8,469 bases of DNA from Alphaproteobacteria bacterium (GTDB lineage Bacteria; Pseudomonadota; Alphaproteobacteria; UBA1280; UBA12223). Below, piece by piece: positions 1 to 5,666 of the stretch. Where the stretch lies: contig DMEM01000203.1 in assembly GCA_003450915.1 (NCBI GenBank), positions 1 through 8,469 on the forward strand, read 5' to 3'. A model generated the notes under the pieces. That model ran no database searches, had not been told where the DNA came from, and saw only the letters and a program-made list of their open reading frames with translations. The translations under genes were made by a program, and so were the position numbers. Position 1 is the stretch's first letter, and every line of letters begins with the position of its first letter.

Positions 1-1088
1 ATAAAGTTGTTAACTTTTAAAGTTAAATCGATTCTTTCTGGTTCAATATTAAATTCTTTAGCCGTAAAATCTTTAATATACTTTTCAGATGCTTCCTTAA
101 TTTTTACAACATCTTCAACATGAACTCTATGGCTTGATTTAACAGAAAAACTATCTAGAACCTTTATCTGATAAACTCTTGTTAACGGATTCTTACTTAC
201 TTTTTCAGGCTTATTATCTACCTTATCATCTTTTTTGTCATCGTCATCATCAACTTTTTCAACAGCAACAGCATTCTGTCCATTAACATGAGAAACTTGA
301 GAGTTCTCGTCAAACTCTAAACCTTCTGCCCCATCATTAAAATCATCACTATCCATTAGCTTTTTAATTTGATCCGAAATATCAGCATCAGCAATTGCCG
401 TTGCTAACATTGCAGATGCATCGCCTAAAGTAGAACCTTTTTTCTTCTTGCCTTTTTTATCATTTGCAGCCTCAGCAACACCAATCATATTAATTGCACC
501 AGTTTTATCTGGATTTTTTTCACCTTCAATCGTTTTTTGAATATCTGCTAAACTAACACCTTTAGGCAGTTTTTTATCAATATTTGAAATTAGCTCTTCA
601 GCACCTCCTGCCATTACTAAGTTTTTATCACCTAGCAATGCTTGAACTGCTTTTTCTGCTTTTTCTGCCTTTTCTTTTTCTTCTGCTGACATTTCAGCAA
701 CTCTTGCATTTTCGGCGGCTAAAGCAGCACGTTCTTGAATTTCTCTTTCAGCATCTTGACGACTTTTTTGCATATTTTTTAGCTGACTTGTCGCAATTGA
801 AACAGAATCAGCAGTAACTGCTGGTCCTGAAGGAGCAGCCCCTCCAGCTGAACCTCCACCGCTAGATGCTGCAACTGTTTCTTTACCACCTTTTTTAGCT
901 GATGATTTATAAGCAATAACAGAGCTTCTAGATGATCCGCACTTTGAACACTGTCCACCAACAATACCTTCACGGTGTTTAATACACGAGACTGTGCCAC
1001 AATCATTACATTGTATTAGCTTTAAAACATCTAATGTTGGGTTTGGATGGTTTGGAAATGCTCCACATCTATAACAAGCTGCTGTCAT
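1..1088 (-). CDS. Zinc-finger and coiled-coil protein of unknown function, 3' end beyond window
   Basis: I do not recognise this protein. The reading frame is open from an ATG at 1088 to the window edge (362 codons, no stop). AGGAGT at 1103-1098 gives a strong ribosome binding site and fixes the start; it overlaps the tatD TAG stop (1104-1102), so the two genes are probably co-transcribed and translationally coupled. Residues 5-50 hold eight potential zinc ligands: C5-x2-C8, C27-x2-C30-x4-C35-x2-H38 and C47-x2-C50, which would suit a two-zinc cross-brace or treble-clef module. A Gly/Ser/Ala/Pro-rich linker follows (about 67-92), then a Glu/Lys/Ala-rich probable coiled coil (about 95-150), a Lys-rich patch near 210, an Asp run (six in a row) followed by Lys/Asp near 290, and a more folded-looking C-terminal part. 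No signal peptide or membrane segment is visible, so it is probably cytoplasmic. Nucleic-acid or protein binding is possible but is inference only. Confidence 0.85.
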   Translation of the reverse strand, partial: MTAACYRCGAFPNHPNPTLDVLKLIQCNDCGTVSCIKHREGIVGGQCSKCGSSRSSVIAYKSSAKKGGKETVAASSGGGSAGGAAPSGPAVTADSVSIATSQLKNMQKSRQDAEREIQERAALAAENARVAEMSAEEKEKAEKAEKAVQALLGDKNLVMAGGAEELISNIDKKLPKGVSLADIQKTIEGEKNPDKTGAINMIGVAEAANDKKGKKKKGSTLGDASAMLATAIADADISDQIKKLMDSDDFNDGAEGLEFDENSQVSHVNGQNAVAVEKVDDDDDKKDDKVDNKPEKVSKNPLTRVYQIKVLDSFSVKSSHRVHVEDVVKIKEASEKYIKDFTAKEFNIEPERIDLTLKVNNF

Positions 1089-1101
1089 ATTTTTTGTACT
1101 C

Positions 1102-1896
1102 CTATTTAATACAGTGTTTAAATAATCTTCTAAAGTTTTCTGTAGTAATTCTAGCCATATCTTCTGTTGGTGTATGGTGCAAATCTGCTAGTGTTTGTAA
1201 AGTGTTATTTGTCATTACAGGTTCACATTCTTTACCTCTAAATGGAACTGGTGCTAAAAAAGGCGCATCTGTTTCTACTAAAAGAAGGTTTTTAGGAACT
1301 ATTTTAAAGCTATCTCTAACACCTTGACTTTTATTGAATGTCAAAATACCTGAAGCAGACATATAAATATCATTTTTTACAGCATATTCAGCTAAACGAA
1401 CATCAGATGAAAAACAGTGAAAAATTGCTTTAAAGTCATACAATTTACGCATTTCATCTAAAACTAAAATAGTATCATCTTCAGCTTCACGAGTATGAAT
1501 AATAACAGGTAAATTAAGTTTTGAGGCTGCTATAATATGATTTTTAAAGCTTTCTTTTTGGCTTTTTCTATCTGCATAATCATAAAAATAGTCTAAGCCT
1601 GTTTCTCCAATAGCAATAGCATTAGCTGATTTGGCAAACTGCATAATTTGCTCAACTGAAAGCATTTCATTTTCTACAGAATGAGGGTGGATACCAAAAG
1701 AGCAAAACACATTCTTATATTTTTTTACAATTGGTTTAATTTCATCAACATCTGCAAGCTCTGTGCAAATAGTAAGCATATACTTAACGCCGTTTTCTTC
1801 AGCGTTTTTAATTACAGTATCTAAATCTTGTTTTATTTTATTTAAATGGCAGTGTGAATCAACTACCATATTTTCTGTCTTTAAAAAACTTTTCAT
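1102..1896 (-). CDS. tatD: TatD-family metal-dependent hydrolase (DNase)
   Basis: TatD enzymes are cytoplasmic TIM-barrel metallohydrolases with 3'-5' exonuclease/DNase activity, linked to DNA repair and nucleic-acid turnover. All the expected metal-site motifs are present in this 264-residue protein: D13-S-H15-C-H17, GIHPH at 68-72, GETGLD with E98, IIHTREA with H134, HCFS with H160, and ETDAP with D210 followed by FLAPVPFRGKECEP, the TatD signature. The length is normal for the family. The ATG at 1896 is preceded by AGGAAG at 1905-1900; an internal ATG at 1869 would start directly at the barrel but has a poorer ribosome binding site. It is the first gene of an operon with the zinc-finger gene downstream. 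In many bacteria tatD follows metG; here a metG 3' fragment lies on the same strand about 3.1 kb upstream, across a block of four oppositely oriented genes. Confidence 0.96.
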   Translation of the reverse strand: MKSFLKTENMVVDSHCHLNKIKQDLDTVIKNAEENGVKYMLTICTELADVDEIKPIVKKYKNVFCSFGIHPHSVENEMLSVEQIMQFAKSANAIAIGETGLDYFYDYADRKSQKESFKNHIIAASKLNLPVIIHTREAEDDTILVLDEMRKLYDFKAIFHCFSSDVRLAEYAVKNDIYMSASGILTFNKSQGVRDSFKIVPKNLLLVETDAPFLAPVPFRGKECEPVMTNNTLQTLADLHHTPTEDMARITTENFRRLFKHCIK

Positions 1897-2042
1897 AATC
1901 TTCCTTAATTTCTATTTATAGTAATTAAACTTTTAAATATGGGTCAGTATATAATTATATAGCACCCTAACTCAAGATTAATTAGTATATCGTAACTATA
2001 ATATATTTTTCTACCCCTTGTTGTCAAATATTTATGAGTGAT

Positions 2043-2053
2043 TTTGTTTAAAA
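2043..2053 (+). repeat. Left copy of an 11-base direct repeat flanking the four-gene block
   Basis: TTTGTTTAAAA here recurs at 5001-5011, so copies lie on both sides of the island. It could be a target duplication or recombination site, but such an A/T-rich word may recur by chance. Confidence 0.3.
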
Positions 2054-2109
2054 ACAACAAGATAAAAACCACAAGCTTTTTACTACATTATTATATTTAC
2101 TTTTTGGAC

Positions 2110-2138
2110 TTGAAATTCCTGAATTTTTACATCATATT
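2110..2138 (+). promoter_or_regulatory. Candidate promoter of the first island gene
   Basis: TTGAAA (2110-2115) serves as the -35, within ACTTGAAA directly after a T-rich run, just as in the three sibling promoters. The -10 is weaker: TCATAT at the 16-base spacing (2132-2137) or CATATT at 17 (2133-2138). The -35 starts 78 bases before the ATG, matching its siblings, and that agreement is the main support. Confidence 0.5.
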
Positions 2139-2187
2139 AATATAGATAATAACATTTTGTTCCTGTTCCTTCTCTGGAGACGGTATT

Positions 2188-2673
2188 ATGAGTACACAAG
2201 AAGCCCGAGAATTACCCTCTGAAAACTCTATTTTAGCGGCAAAACTAGCTGATATGGCTCTAACTTACGGTAAAGCTATCAACCTGAAATTCATCCATAA
2301 GGATGAATATGGTCTGTTATGCGAAATAACCCATTTTGCAAAACAAAAAGACATTGATCAAAATAAGGTAAAAAAAGCTATAGCTGCACTAAAAAAAGTT
2401 CTGTACCAATCACGGACCAAAAAGGGGCACAAATATCAGTTCGACTATATTGTAAGCTGCATTTTAATCTCAGTTTTTGATGTTTTGATAAATGAAGATG
2501 AAGCTTATAGTTTTTACAACCCCAAATACTTTAAAAACTATCTAACCTCCCCGATTCACGAAAATACTATACCAAGAAAAAGCTTGATTGGTGAGCACTT
2601 TAACAATCAGGTAAGCAATATTGAAAAAGTTTGCGCAGGAACCGTTTTCATCTGGGATGATATTGACCTGTAG
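2188..2673 (+). CDS. Unrecognised 161-residue soluble protein, first unit of four-gene island
   Basis: I cannot assign this to a known family. The ATG at 2188 follows CTGGAGACGG, whose GGAG is a reasonable ribosome binding site. The protein has no signal peptide or clear membrane segment and is rich in predicted helix. A Lys-rich stretch around residues 60-90 (VKKAIAALKKV at about 81-91) is followed by a hydrophobic helix containing YIVSCILISVFDVL (about 108-121 region) and a Tyr/Phe/Asn-rich segment with NPKYFKNYLTS starting near residue 111-120. The C-terminus is acidic and aromatic (IWDDIDL). The segment from SCI to YLTS loosely resembles the C-terminal part of the 290-residue island protein, which hints at distant relationship but is not proof. 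It has its own promoter and terminator, so it is expressed as a single gene. Its G+C is visibly higher than that of tatD, consistent with acquisition. Confidence 0.75.
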   Translation: MSTQEARELPSENSILAAKLADMALTYGKAINLKFIHKDEYGLLCEITHFAKQKDIDQNKVKKAIAALKKVLYQSRTKKGHKYQFDYIVSCILISVFDVLINEDEAYSFYNPKYFKNYLTSPIHENTIPRKSLIGEHFNNQVSNIEKVCAGTVFIWDDIDL

Positions 2674-2690
2674 GAACTCCTAAATTCGAG

Positions 2691-2716
2691 AAAAGAGACC
2701 TTCGGGTCTCTTTTTT
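2691..2716 (+). terminator. Intrinsic terminator of first island gene (UUCG tetraloop)
   Basis: GAGACC pairs with GGTCTC around a TTCG loop (2701-2704). The stem is extended by four A-T pairs and followed by a run of T. It lies 18 bases after the stop at 2673 and directly before the next promoter. Confidence 0.93.
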
Positions 2717-2720
2717 AATC

Positions 2721-2748
2721 TTGAACCTAGAAATTTAAAGCTTATATT
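2721..2748 (+). promoter_or_regulatory. Candidate promoter of second island gene
   Basis: TTGAAC (2721-2726) and TATATT (2743-2748) are 16 bases apart. The -35 sits in CTTGAA right after the T-tract of the preceding terminator and 80 bases before the ATG, the same arrangement as in the neighbouring units. Confidence 0.65.
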
Positions 2749-2800
2749 AAAACCTAAACAACCAATTTTCGTTTACAAATTTTACAATGAGGTACTAGTT

Positions 2801-3673
2801 ATGAATAAAGAACTACTTGTCGTATCTTCACATGTTCCTTCTCTTGCATATCTTGTAATAGAAGAAGATGTAAAAGAAAAAATTGATTTTGATACTGCTT
2901 TTAAACAAGCTTCTAGCTCTGATATTTTTGAGCTAATCGATGTTTTTAATGAAGAAATAATCGTACTACATACTTTTGCAGTGGCCCTAGCAAATATTTA
3001 CATTGACCATAGGGAGATTGATCACAAAGATAGCCTCCTTGATAACCTAAGAACATTCCCTTCTACTATTTCACCAAAATATAATGACCCGAGGCTTACA
3101 TTCGCAGAGTTACGCTGTAGTTCTGTTTTTAACTATGATATGACTCTCTACACTTTAGAAAAAACAGTCAGAGAGCTATCAGCAGCCTGTTCAACTGATG
3201 TAAAAAAAGTTGAGTTTATTTTAACTACACCTTTTAAAGAGCTTGATAACAAGCCAATCTTTAAAAACAAACAAGAGCTTACTGAAAAATTTTATAGCTA
3301 TTTTAAACAAGCTTACGATTCAATCATTGAAAATAGTAAAAAAAATAGTTCTTCGGCAAACTATCATACTAAAAAATTGGCAGCTGCTTTTGTTGACTAC
3401 ATCTCTAGCAATCATGATATTTCAAGAAATACAGAAACAAAATTAATATTTCAAAAAATATCAAATAATGCCGGCTTTGCTAATAATTTAAAGTGGCATC
3501 CGAATCACTGGATGGAAAAATTGGTATTCTCATGCATTAATGAAGTTTTGAACGGAAACATTGATCCTGATAAAGATCATATCATTAAATACCTAGAGAC
3601 TTCAAAAAGCGATTTATCTGATATGCAAAAAGCAGAAATCAGATCTTTACGACGCTATTTTTGGAACAAATAG
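2801..3673 (+). CDS. Unrecognised 290-residue soluble protein, paralogue of the fourth island gene
   Basis: I recognise no family. The ATG at 2801 is preceded by GAGGT about seven bases upstream. No signal peptide or transmembrane helix is evident; the protein is predominantly helical, with a Ser/Asn/Lys-rich stretch near residues 178-188. Residues 25-58 align with residues 20-52 of the fourth island protein: K-x-K-I, DTA (31-33), SD-x-F-x-L (40-45), NE (50-51) and HT (57-58) occur at the same spacing with a single one-residue gap, and P-S-x-A-Y precedes the block in both with small gaps. The C-terminus (about 245-290) has Cys, Asn, Pro and Ile-Ile at positions like those in the fourth protein. 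The pair therefore looks like diverged paralogues. The gene stands alone between its own promoter and terminator. Function unknown; a secreted effector, a prophage-type accessory protein or part of a defence module are all unproven options. Confidence 0.8.
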   Translation: MNKELLVVSSHVPSLAYLVIEEDVKEKIDFDTAFKQASSSDIFELIDVFNEEIIVLHTFAVALANIYIDHREIDHKDSLLDNLRTFPSTISPKYNDPRLTFAELRCSSVFNYDMTLYTLEKTVRELSAACSTDVKKVEFILTTPFKELDNKPIFKNKQELTEKFYSYFKQAYDSIIENSKKNSSSANYHTKKLAAAFVDYISSNHDISRNTETKLIFQKISNNAGFANNLKWHPNHWMEKLVFSCINEVLNGNIDPDKDHIIKYLETSKSDLSDMQKAEIRSLRRYFWNK

Positions 3674-3696
3674 CTGTTGTTAAAAACAAATAACAA

Positions 3697-3723
3697 AAAA
3701 AGGAGCCTGCTGGCTTCTTTTTT
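3697..3723 (+). terminator. Intrinsic terminator of second island gene
   Basis: AAGGAGCC (3700-3707) pairs with GGCTTCTT (3712-3719) around a TGCT loop, with one G-T wobble. A-rich flanks on the 5' side and T-rich on the 3' side extend the stem and give the U-tract. It begins about 25 bases after the stop at 3673. Confidence 0.88.
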
Positions 3724-3726
3724 ATC

Positions 3727-3754
3727 TTGAAATAAAATAAAACTACCCTATAAT
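3727..3754 (+). promoter_or_regulatory. Promoter of third island gene, consensus-like
   Basis: TTGAAA (3727-3732) and a perfect TATAAT (3749-3754) are separated by 16 bases. The -35 starts 78 bases before the ATG and directly follows the upstream terminator T-tract. Confidence 0.8.
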
Positions 3755-3804
3755 AGGTATTCTTAAATGATACATTCCGTTTTTTAGCAAAAGGATTTAG
3801 AGCC

Positions 3805-4146
3805 ATGGAAAATAATATTTTTACTCCTGCCTCTCAAAAAGTTGCAACCGCCTTTCTACGCTTTCTAGCATGTAATCCACATGCTGCTGGCGATAATGCC
3901 GAACAAGTAAAAGAAGTCTTCAAATCAATCAGCGAAGGCAGCACCAGCCTTCCTGACAAAAGCTCTGTTACTGGCTGCTTGTTTGCAGTTGAAACGCTAG
4001 AGCAAATTGCAACGCTTATCGATTCAGGTAACCCAACACTTGAATCTTCCGATAATATTATCGGAAACATAAAGCCGCAGAACTTATCGCACGAAGATAA
4101 TGTTTTATTTATGGCATTATCGCGCTGTATTTACGAAGAGCATTAA
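3805..4146 (+). CDS. Unrecognised 113-residue soluble protein, third island unit
   Basis: Small protein of no family I recognise. The ATG at 3805 is preceded by AAAGGA, roughly a dozen bases upstream. It has no signal peptide and no strong membrane helix. An N-terminal helical part (about 8-46) containing FLRFLACNPHAAGDNAEQVK is followed by a Ser/Thr-rich loop, a second helical part (about 57-72) and a C-terminal segment starting DNII (83-86) and continuing through NLSHEDN to LSRCIYEEH. That end loosely matches the DHII...LS...L pattern at the C-terminus of the 290-residue neighbour. G+C is clearly high for the window: 56 of 120 bases at 3841-3960, against 18 of 60 in a tatD sample (1441-1500). 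An antisense open frame of 78 codons over 4070-3834 looks like a by-product of that composition. The own promoter and terminator make it a single-gene unit. Confidence 0.7.
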   Translation: MENNIFTPASQKVATAFLRFLACNPHAAGDNAEQVKEVFKSISEGSTSLPDKSSVTGCLFAVETLEQIATLIDSGNPTLESSDNIIGNIKPQNLSHEDNVLFMALSRCIYEEH

Positions 4147-4163
4147 GTTGCTACACATATAAT

Positions 4164-4190
4164 AAAAAAGAGACCTACGGGTCTCTTTTT
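4164..4190 (+). terminator. Intrinsic terminator of third island gene (UACG tetraloop)
   Basis: GAGACC (4170-4175) and GGTCTC (4180-4185) pair around TACG. The stem is preceded by six A and followed by five T. The stem core is identical to that of the first island terminator, and the loop is again of the stable UNCG class. Confidence 0.93.
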
Positions 4191-4192
4191 AC

Positions 4193-4220
4193 TTGAAAAA
4201 TATATATTTTTAATTATAAT
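4193..4220 (+). promoter_or_regulatory. Promoter of fourth island gene, consensus-like
   Basis: TTGAAA (4193-4198), a 16-base A/T-only spacer and a perfect TATAAT (4215-4220). The -35 begins 75 bases before the ATG and three bases after the preceding terminator's T-run, as in the sibling units. Confidence 0.8.
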
Positions 4221-4267
4221 AAGATCTCACTCTAATAATACTTTTTATAAAAATAAGAGAGGTCTTT

Positions 4268-4957
4268 ATGCCTACTTTTCAAACCCTATTCGAAGCCTTA
4301 CCTTCTTTTAAGGCTTATCCTAGCAATAAGAAAATCAAAATTGACACTGCTATTCGCTTGATTGAACCAAGTGATGTTTTTAAACTACTACACATCTACA
4401 ATGAAGGAATTAAAAGACATACCATTCGCAATCTTCTGGAACATTTGCCGTTAGCATGGCAGAAATCCCCTGCAAATACGCCTTTGGATCTCGAAGATAC
4501 CTTTAATAATCTCTACGATAACGATAGAGATATTAATCAGCACTTCAGTAAAGACAAGGTAAAAGAAGTTTTTTATGAGATGGCTTACTTTGATCTTCTT
4601 GAGATTCAACATCCTGCTGTAGAGATTACCGATAGCTCTGAGGATTCAAACACTCTGATTGAACAGTCAATTATTTTATCTTCAGAACAAATAAGTCTAT
4701 ACAATAATGCGGCAGACAATTTGGTTCGGGCTTTTCAATCTATTGAAGATGATGATATTAATAAAAAGATCATCAAGTCCGTTGACGACTGCGTTGAAAG
4801 GCTTATGAATAATTACGTATCATGGCCACAGCCTACGAGCTATTCAATCATTAATTTTATTAACGCCGAGGCGATACCAGCCAGTGCAAAACGCAACTCC
4901 GAACTTTATAATCAACTAAGCTCATTGAATACTTATATTCATCAAGCTTTTGCTTAA
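4268..4957 (+). CDS. Unrecognised 229-residue soluble protein, paralogue of the second island gene
   Basis: No known family recognised. The ATG at 4268 follows AGAGAGGT, a strong ribosome binding site about five bases upstream. There is no signal peptide or membrane segment; the protein is acidic and mostly helical, with an Asp/Glu/Ser-rich middle (about residues 118-132) and an N-terminal block (20-52) that matches the 290-residue island protein: KKI, DTA (26-28), SD-x-F-x-L (35-40), NE (45-46), HT (51-52). Near the C-terminus a DDCVERLMNN segment, prolines in SWPQP, and SIINF (193-197) parallel the Cys-Asn-Pro-Ile-Ile pattern of that protein's end. It is the last unit of the island and converges on the TilS-MetRS chimera, sharing the hairpin between them. 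Lacking a recognised domain, its role stays open. Confidence 0.8.
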   Translation: MPTFQTLFEALPSFKAYPSNKKIKIDTAIRLIEPSDVFKLLHIYNEGIKRHTIRNLLEHLPLAWQKSPANTPLDLEDTFNNLYDNDRDINQHFSKDKVKEVFYEMAYFDLLEIQHPAVEITDSSEDSNTLIEQSIILSSEQISLYNNAADNLVRAFQSIEDDDINKKIIKSVDDCVERLMNNYVSWPQPTSYSIINFINAEAIPASAKRNSELYNQLSSLNTYIHQAFA

Positions 4958-4971
4958 GAATCTACGATAAG

Positions 4972-5000
4972 AAGAGAGACCGTAAGGTCTCTCTTTTTTA
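4972..5000 (+). terminator. Intrinsic terminator of fourth island gene (GUAA tetraloop), possibly bidirectional
   Basis: AAGAGAGACC (4972-4981) pairs perfectly with GGTCTCTCTT (4986-4995) around GTAA, a GNRA-type loop, followed by T-rich sequence. It lies between convergent genes. On the minus strand the A-rich side is good but the following tract (TTCTTAT) is interrupted, so termination of the chimera's transcript there is plausible but weaker. Confidence 0.93.
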
Positions 5001-5011
5001 TTTGTTTAAAA
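5001..5011 (+). repeat. Right copy of an 11-base direct repeat flanking the four-gene block
   Basis: TTTGTTTAAAA lies between the last island terminator and the stop codon of the TilS-MetRS chimera, matching the copy at 2043-2053. No integrase, transposase or longer terminal repeat accompanies it. Confidence 0.3.
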
Positions 5012-5012
5012 C

Positions 5013-5666
5013 TTATTTTTCTTCAGCTTGAATTCTCATGAATACGCCTTCTGGCTTATCGAACTCTTTACCTGTTTCTAGATCAATTAATTCTTTTAGA
5101 TCTGAAATATCTAGTTTTTCATAACCTAATTGCTTGATTAGCTTTTCAGCTCCAGTTGGAATAAATGGCTGAGTTAGACAAGCTAAGAACTTAAATGATT
5201 CCATTAGAACTCTTAAGATATGACCACATTTTGCAGGATCTTCTTTTTTATAAGTCCATGGATGTTGATCTTCCATATATTTATTAGAAAGTCTTACACA
5301 AGCCCAAACTTCATCAATTGCTTTATTTACTTTATACTCATTCATATGAGCAACTACTCTATCAGCTAAGCCATCAAAGTGAGCTAAAAACTCTTTATCT
5401 TTTGTTGTTAGTTCACCTAATGCAGGAATTTTACCATCAAAGTTTTTATGTGCAAAGCTTAATACTCTTTGGAATAAGTTACCTAAATCGTTTGCTAAAT
5501 ATGAGTTTGATTTTGCAATAAAATTATCTTTTGAAAATTTAGCACACAAATACAGAAGAGCTAATGAATCACTGCCCCCTGAAACTGCAATAGCATACTT
5601 TCCTGATGGTAAGTATGCTATTGAATCATTTAATTTATTATGTAATGTATTTTTCACTTTTACCAA
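5013..5666 (-). CDS. In-frame chimera: TilS N-terminus fused to MetRS C-terminal anticodon-binding domain
   Basis: Residues 1 to about 45 are the start of TilS, tRNA(Ile)-lysidine synthetase, with the PP-loop ATP-binding motif SGGSDS at 29-34 and LALLYLC after it. From about 44-49 onward the protein is MetRS C-terminal sequence: LANDLGNL at 57-64, then the helical anticodon-binding domain with SNKYMEDQHPW (N128, P136-W137), to residue 217. The switch lies near 5545-5523. The rest of TilS (normally over 300 residues) and the whole MetRS catalytic core, zinc knuckle and KMSKS loop are absent, so neither enzyme activity is expected. The start is a TTG at 5666 that abuts the cpoB TAA stop (5669-5667); GTG at 5657 is an alternative. 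cpoB-tilS adjacency is normal in alphaproteobacteria. Both parents are normally essential, so intact copies should exist elsewhere, or the junction is an assembly error. It could be a remnant or a new small tRNA-binding protein. Confidence 0.85.
   Translation of the reverse strand: MVKVKNTLHNKLNDSIAYLPSGKYAIAVSGGSDSLALLYLCAKFSKDNFIAKSNSYLANDLGNLFQRVLSFAHKNFDGKIPALGELTTKDKEFLAHFDGLADRVVAHMNEYKVNKAIDEVWACVRLSNKYMEDQHPWTYKKEDPAKCGHILRVLMESFKFLACLTQPFIPTGAEKLIKQLGYEKLDISDLKELIDLETGKEFDKPEGVFMRIQAEEK
5588..5623. repeat. Perfect 13-base inverted repeat inside the TilS-derived segment
   Basis: CAATAGCATACTT (5588-5600) and AAGTATGCTATTG (5611-5623) are exact reverse complements separated by ten bases. 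The repeat lies in coding sequence for residues about 15-27, immediately before the PP-loop. A stem this long is unusual within a conserved reading frame and could pause replication or transcription. Confidence 0.9.

Larger units (their letters stand above)
1897..2187. other. Divergent intergenic region between tatD and the first island gene
   Basis: This 291-base stretch has no coding potential beyond a few codons. It should hold the tatD promoter (minus strand) and the first island promoter (plus strand, listed separately). On the minus side an extended -10-like TGCTATATA lies within the palindrome-rich part. TATATAATTATATA at 1948-1961 is a perfect 14-base palindrome, but it is pure A/T and may be chance. 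An 8-base inverted repeat, CTTGTTGT (2017-2024) and ACAACAAG (2054-2061), is separated by 29 bases. TTTGTTTAAAA at 2043-2053 recurs at the far end of the four-gene block. I saw no clear terminator or RNA gene. Confidence 0.6.

Noticed and set aside
584..1327. Plus-strand and alternative minus-strand open frames over the zinc-finger gene and the tatD end, rich in Leu or Gln.
   Set aside because: They are frame shadows of well-supported minus-strand genes, with low-complexity translations.
2017..2061. CTTGTTGT/ACAACAAG inverted repeat as an attachment site or terminator.
   Set aside because: Short arms, a 29-base gap, no U-tract and no integrase nearby.
3834..4070. Antisense open frame of 78 codons across the third island gene.
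   Set aside because: No ribosome binding site or family resemblance; the sense frame has a consensus promoter and a terminator.
4221..4266. AAGATCTC and GAGGTCTT could pair and hide the ribosome binding site of the fourth island gene, like a leader switch.
   Set aside because: The left arm begins immediately after TATAAT, so transcription would start within it and most of the arm would not be in the RNA.
2188..4957. Toxin-antitoxin, CRISPR or restriction function for the island.
   Set aside because: Genes are not in overlapping pairs, there are no repeat arrays, and no nuclease, methylase or DNA-binding motif is visible.
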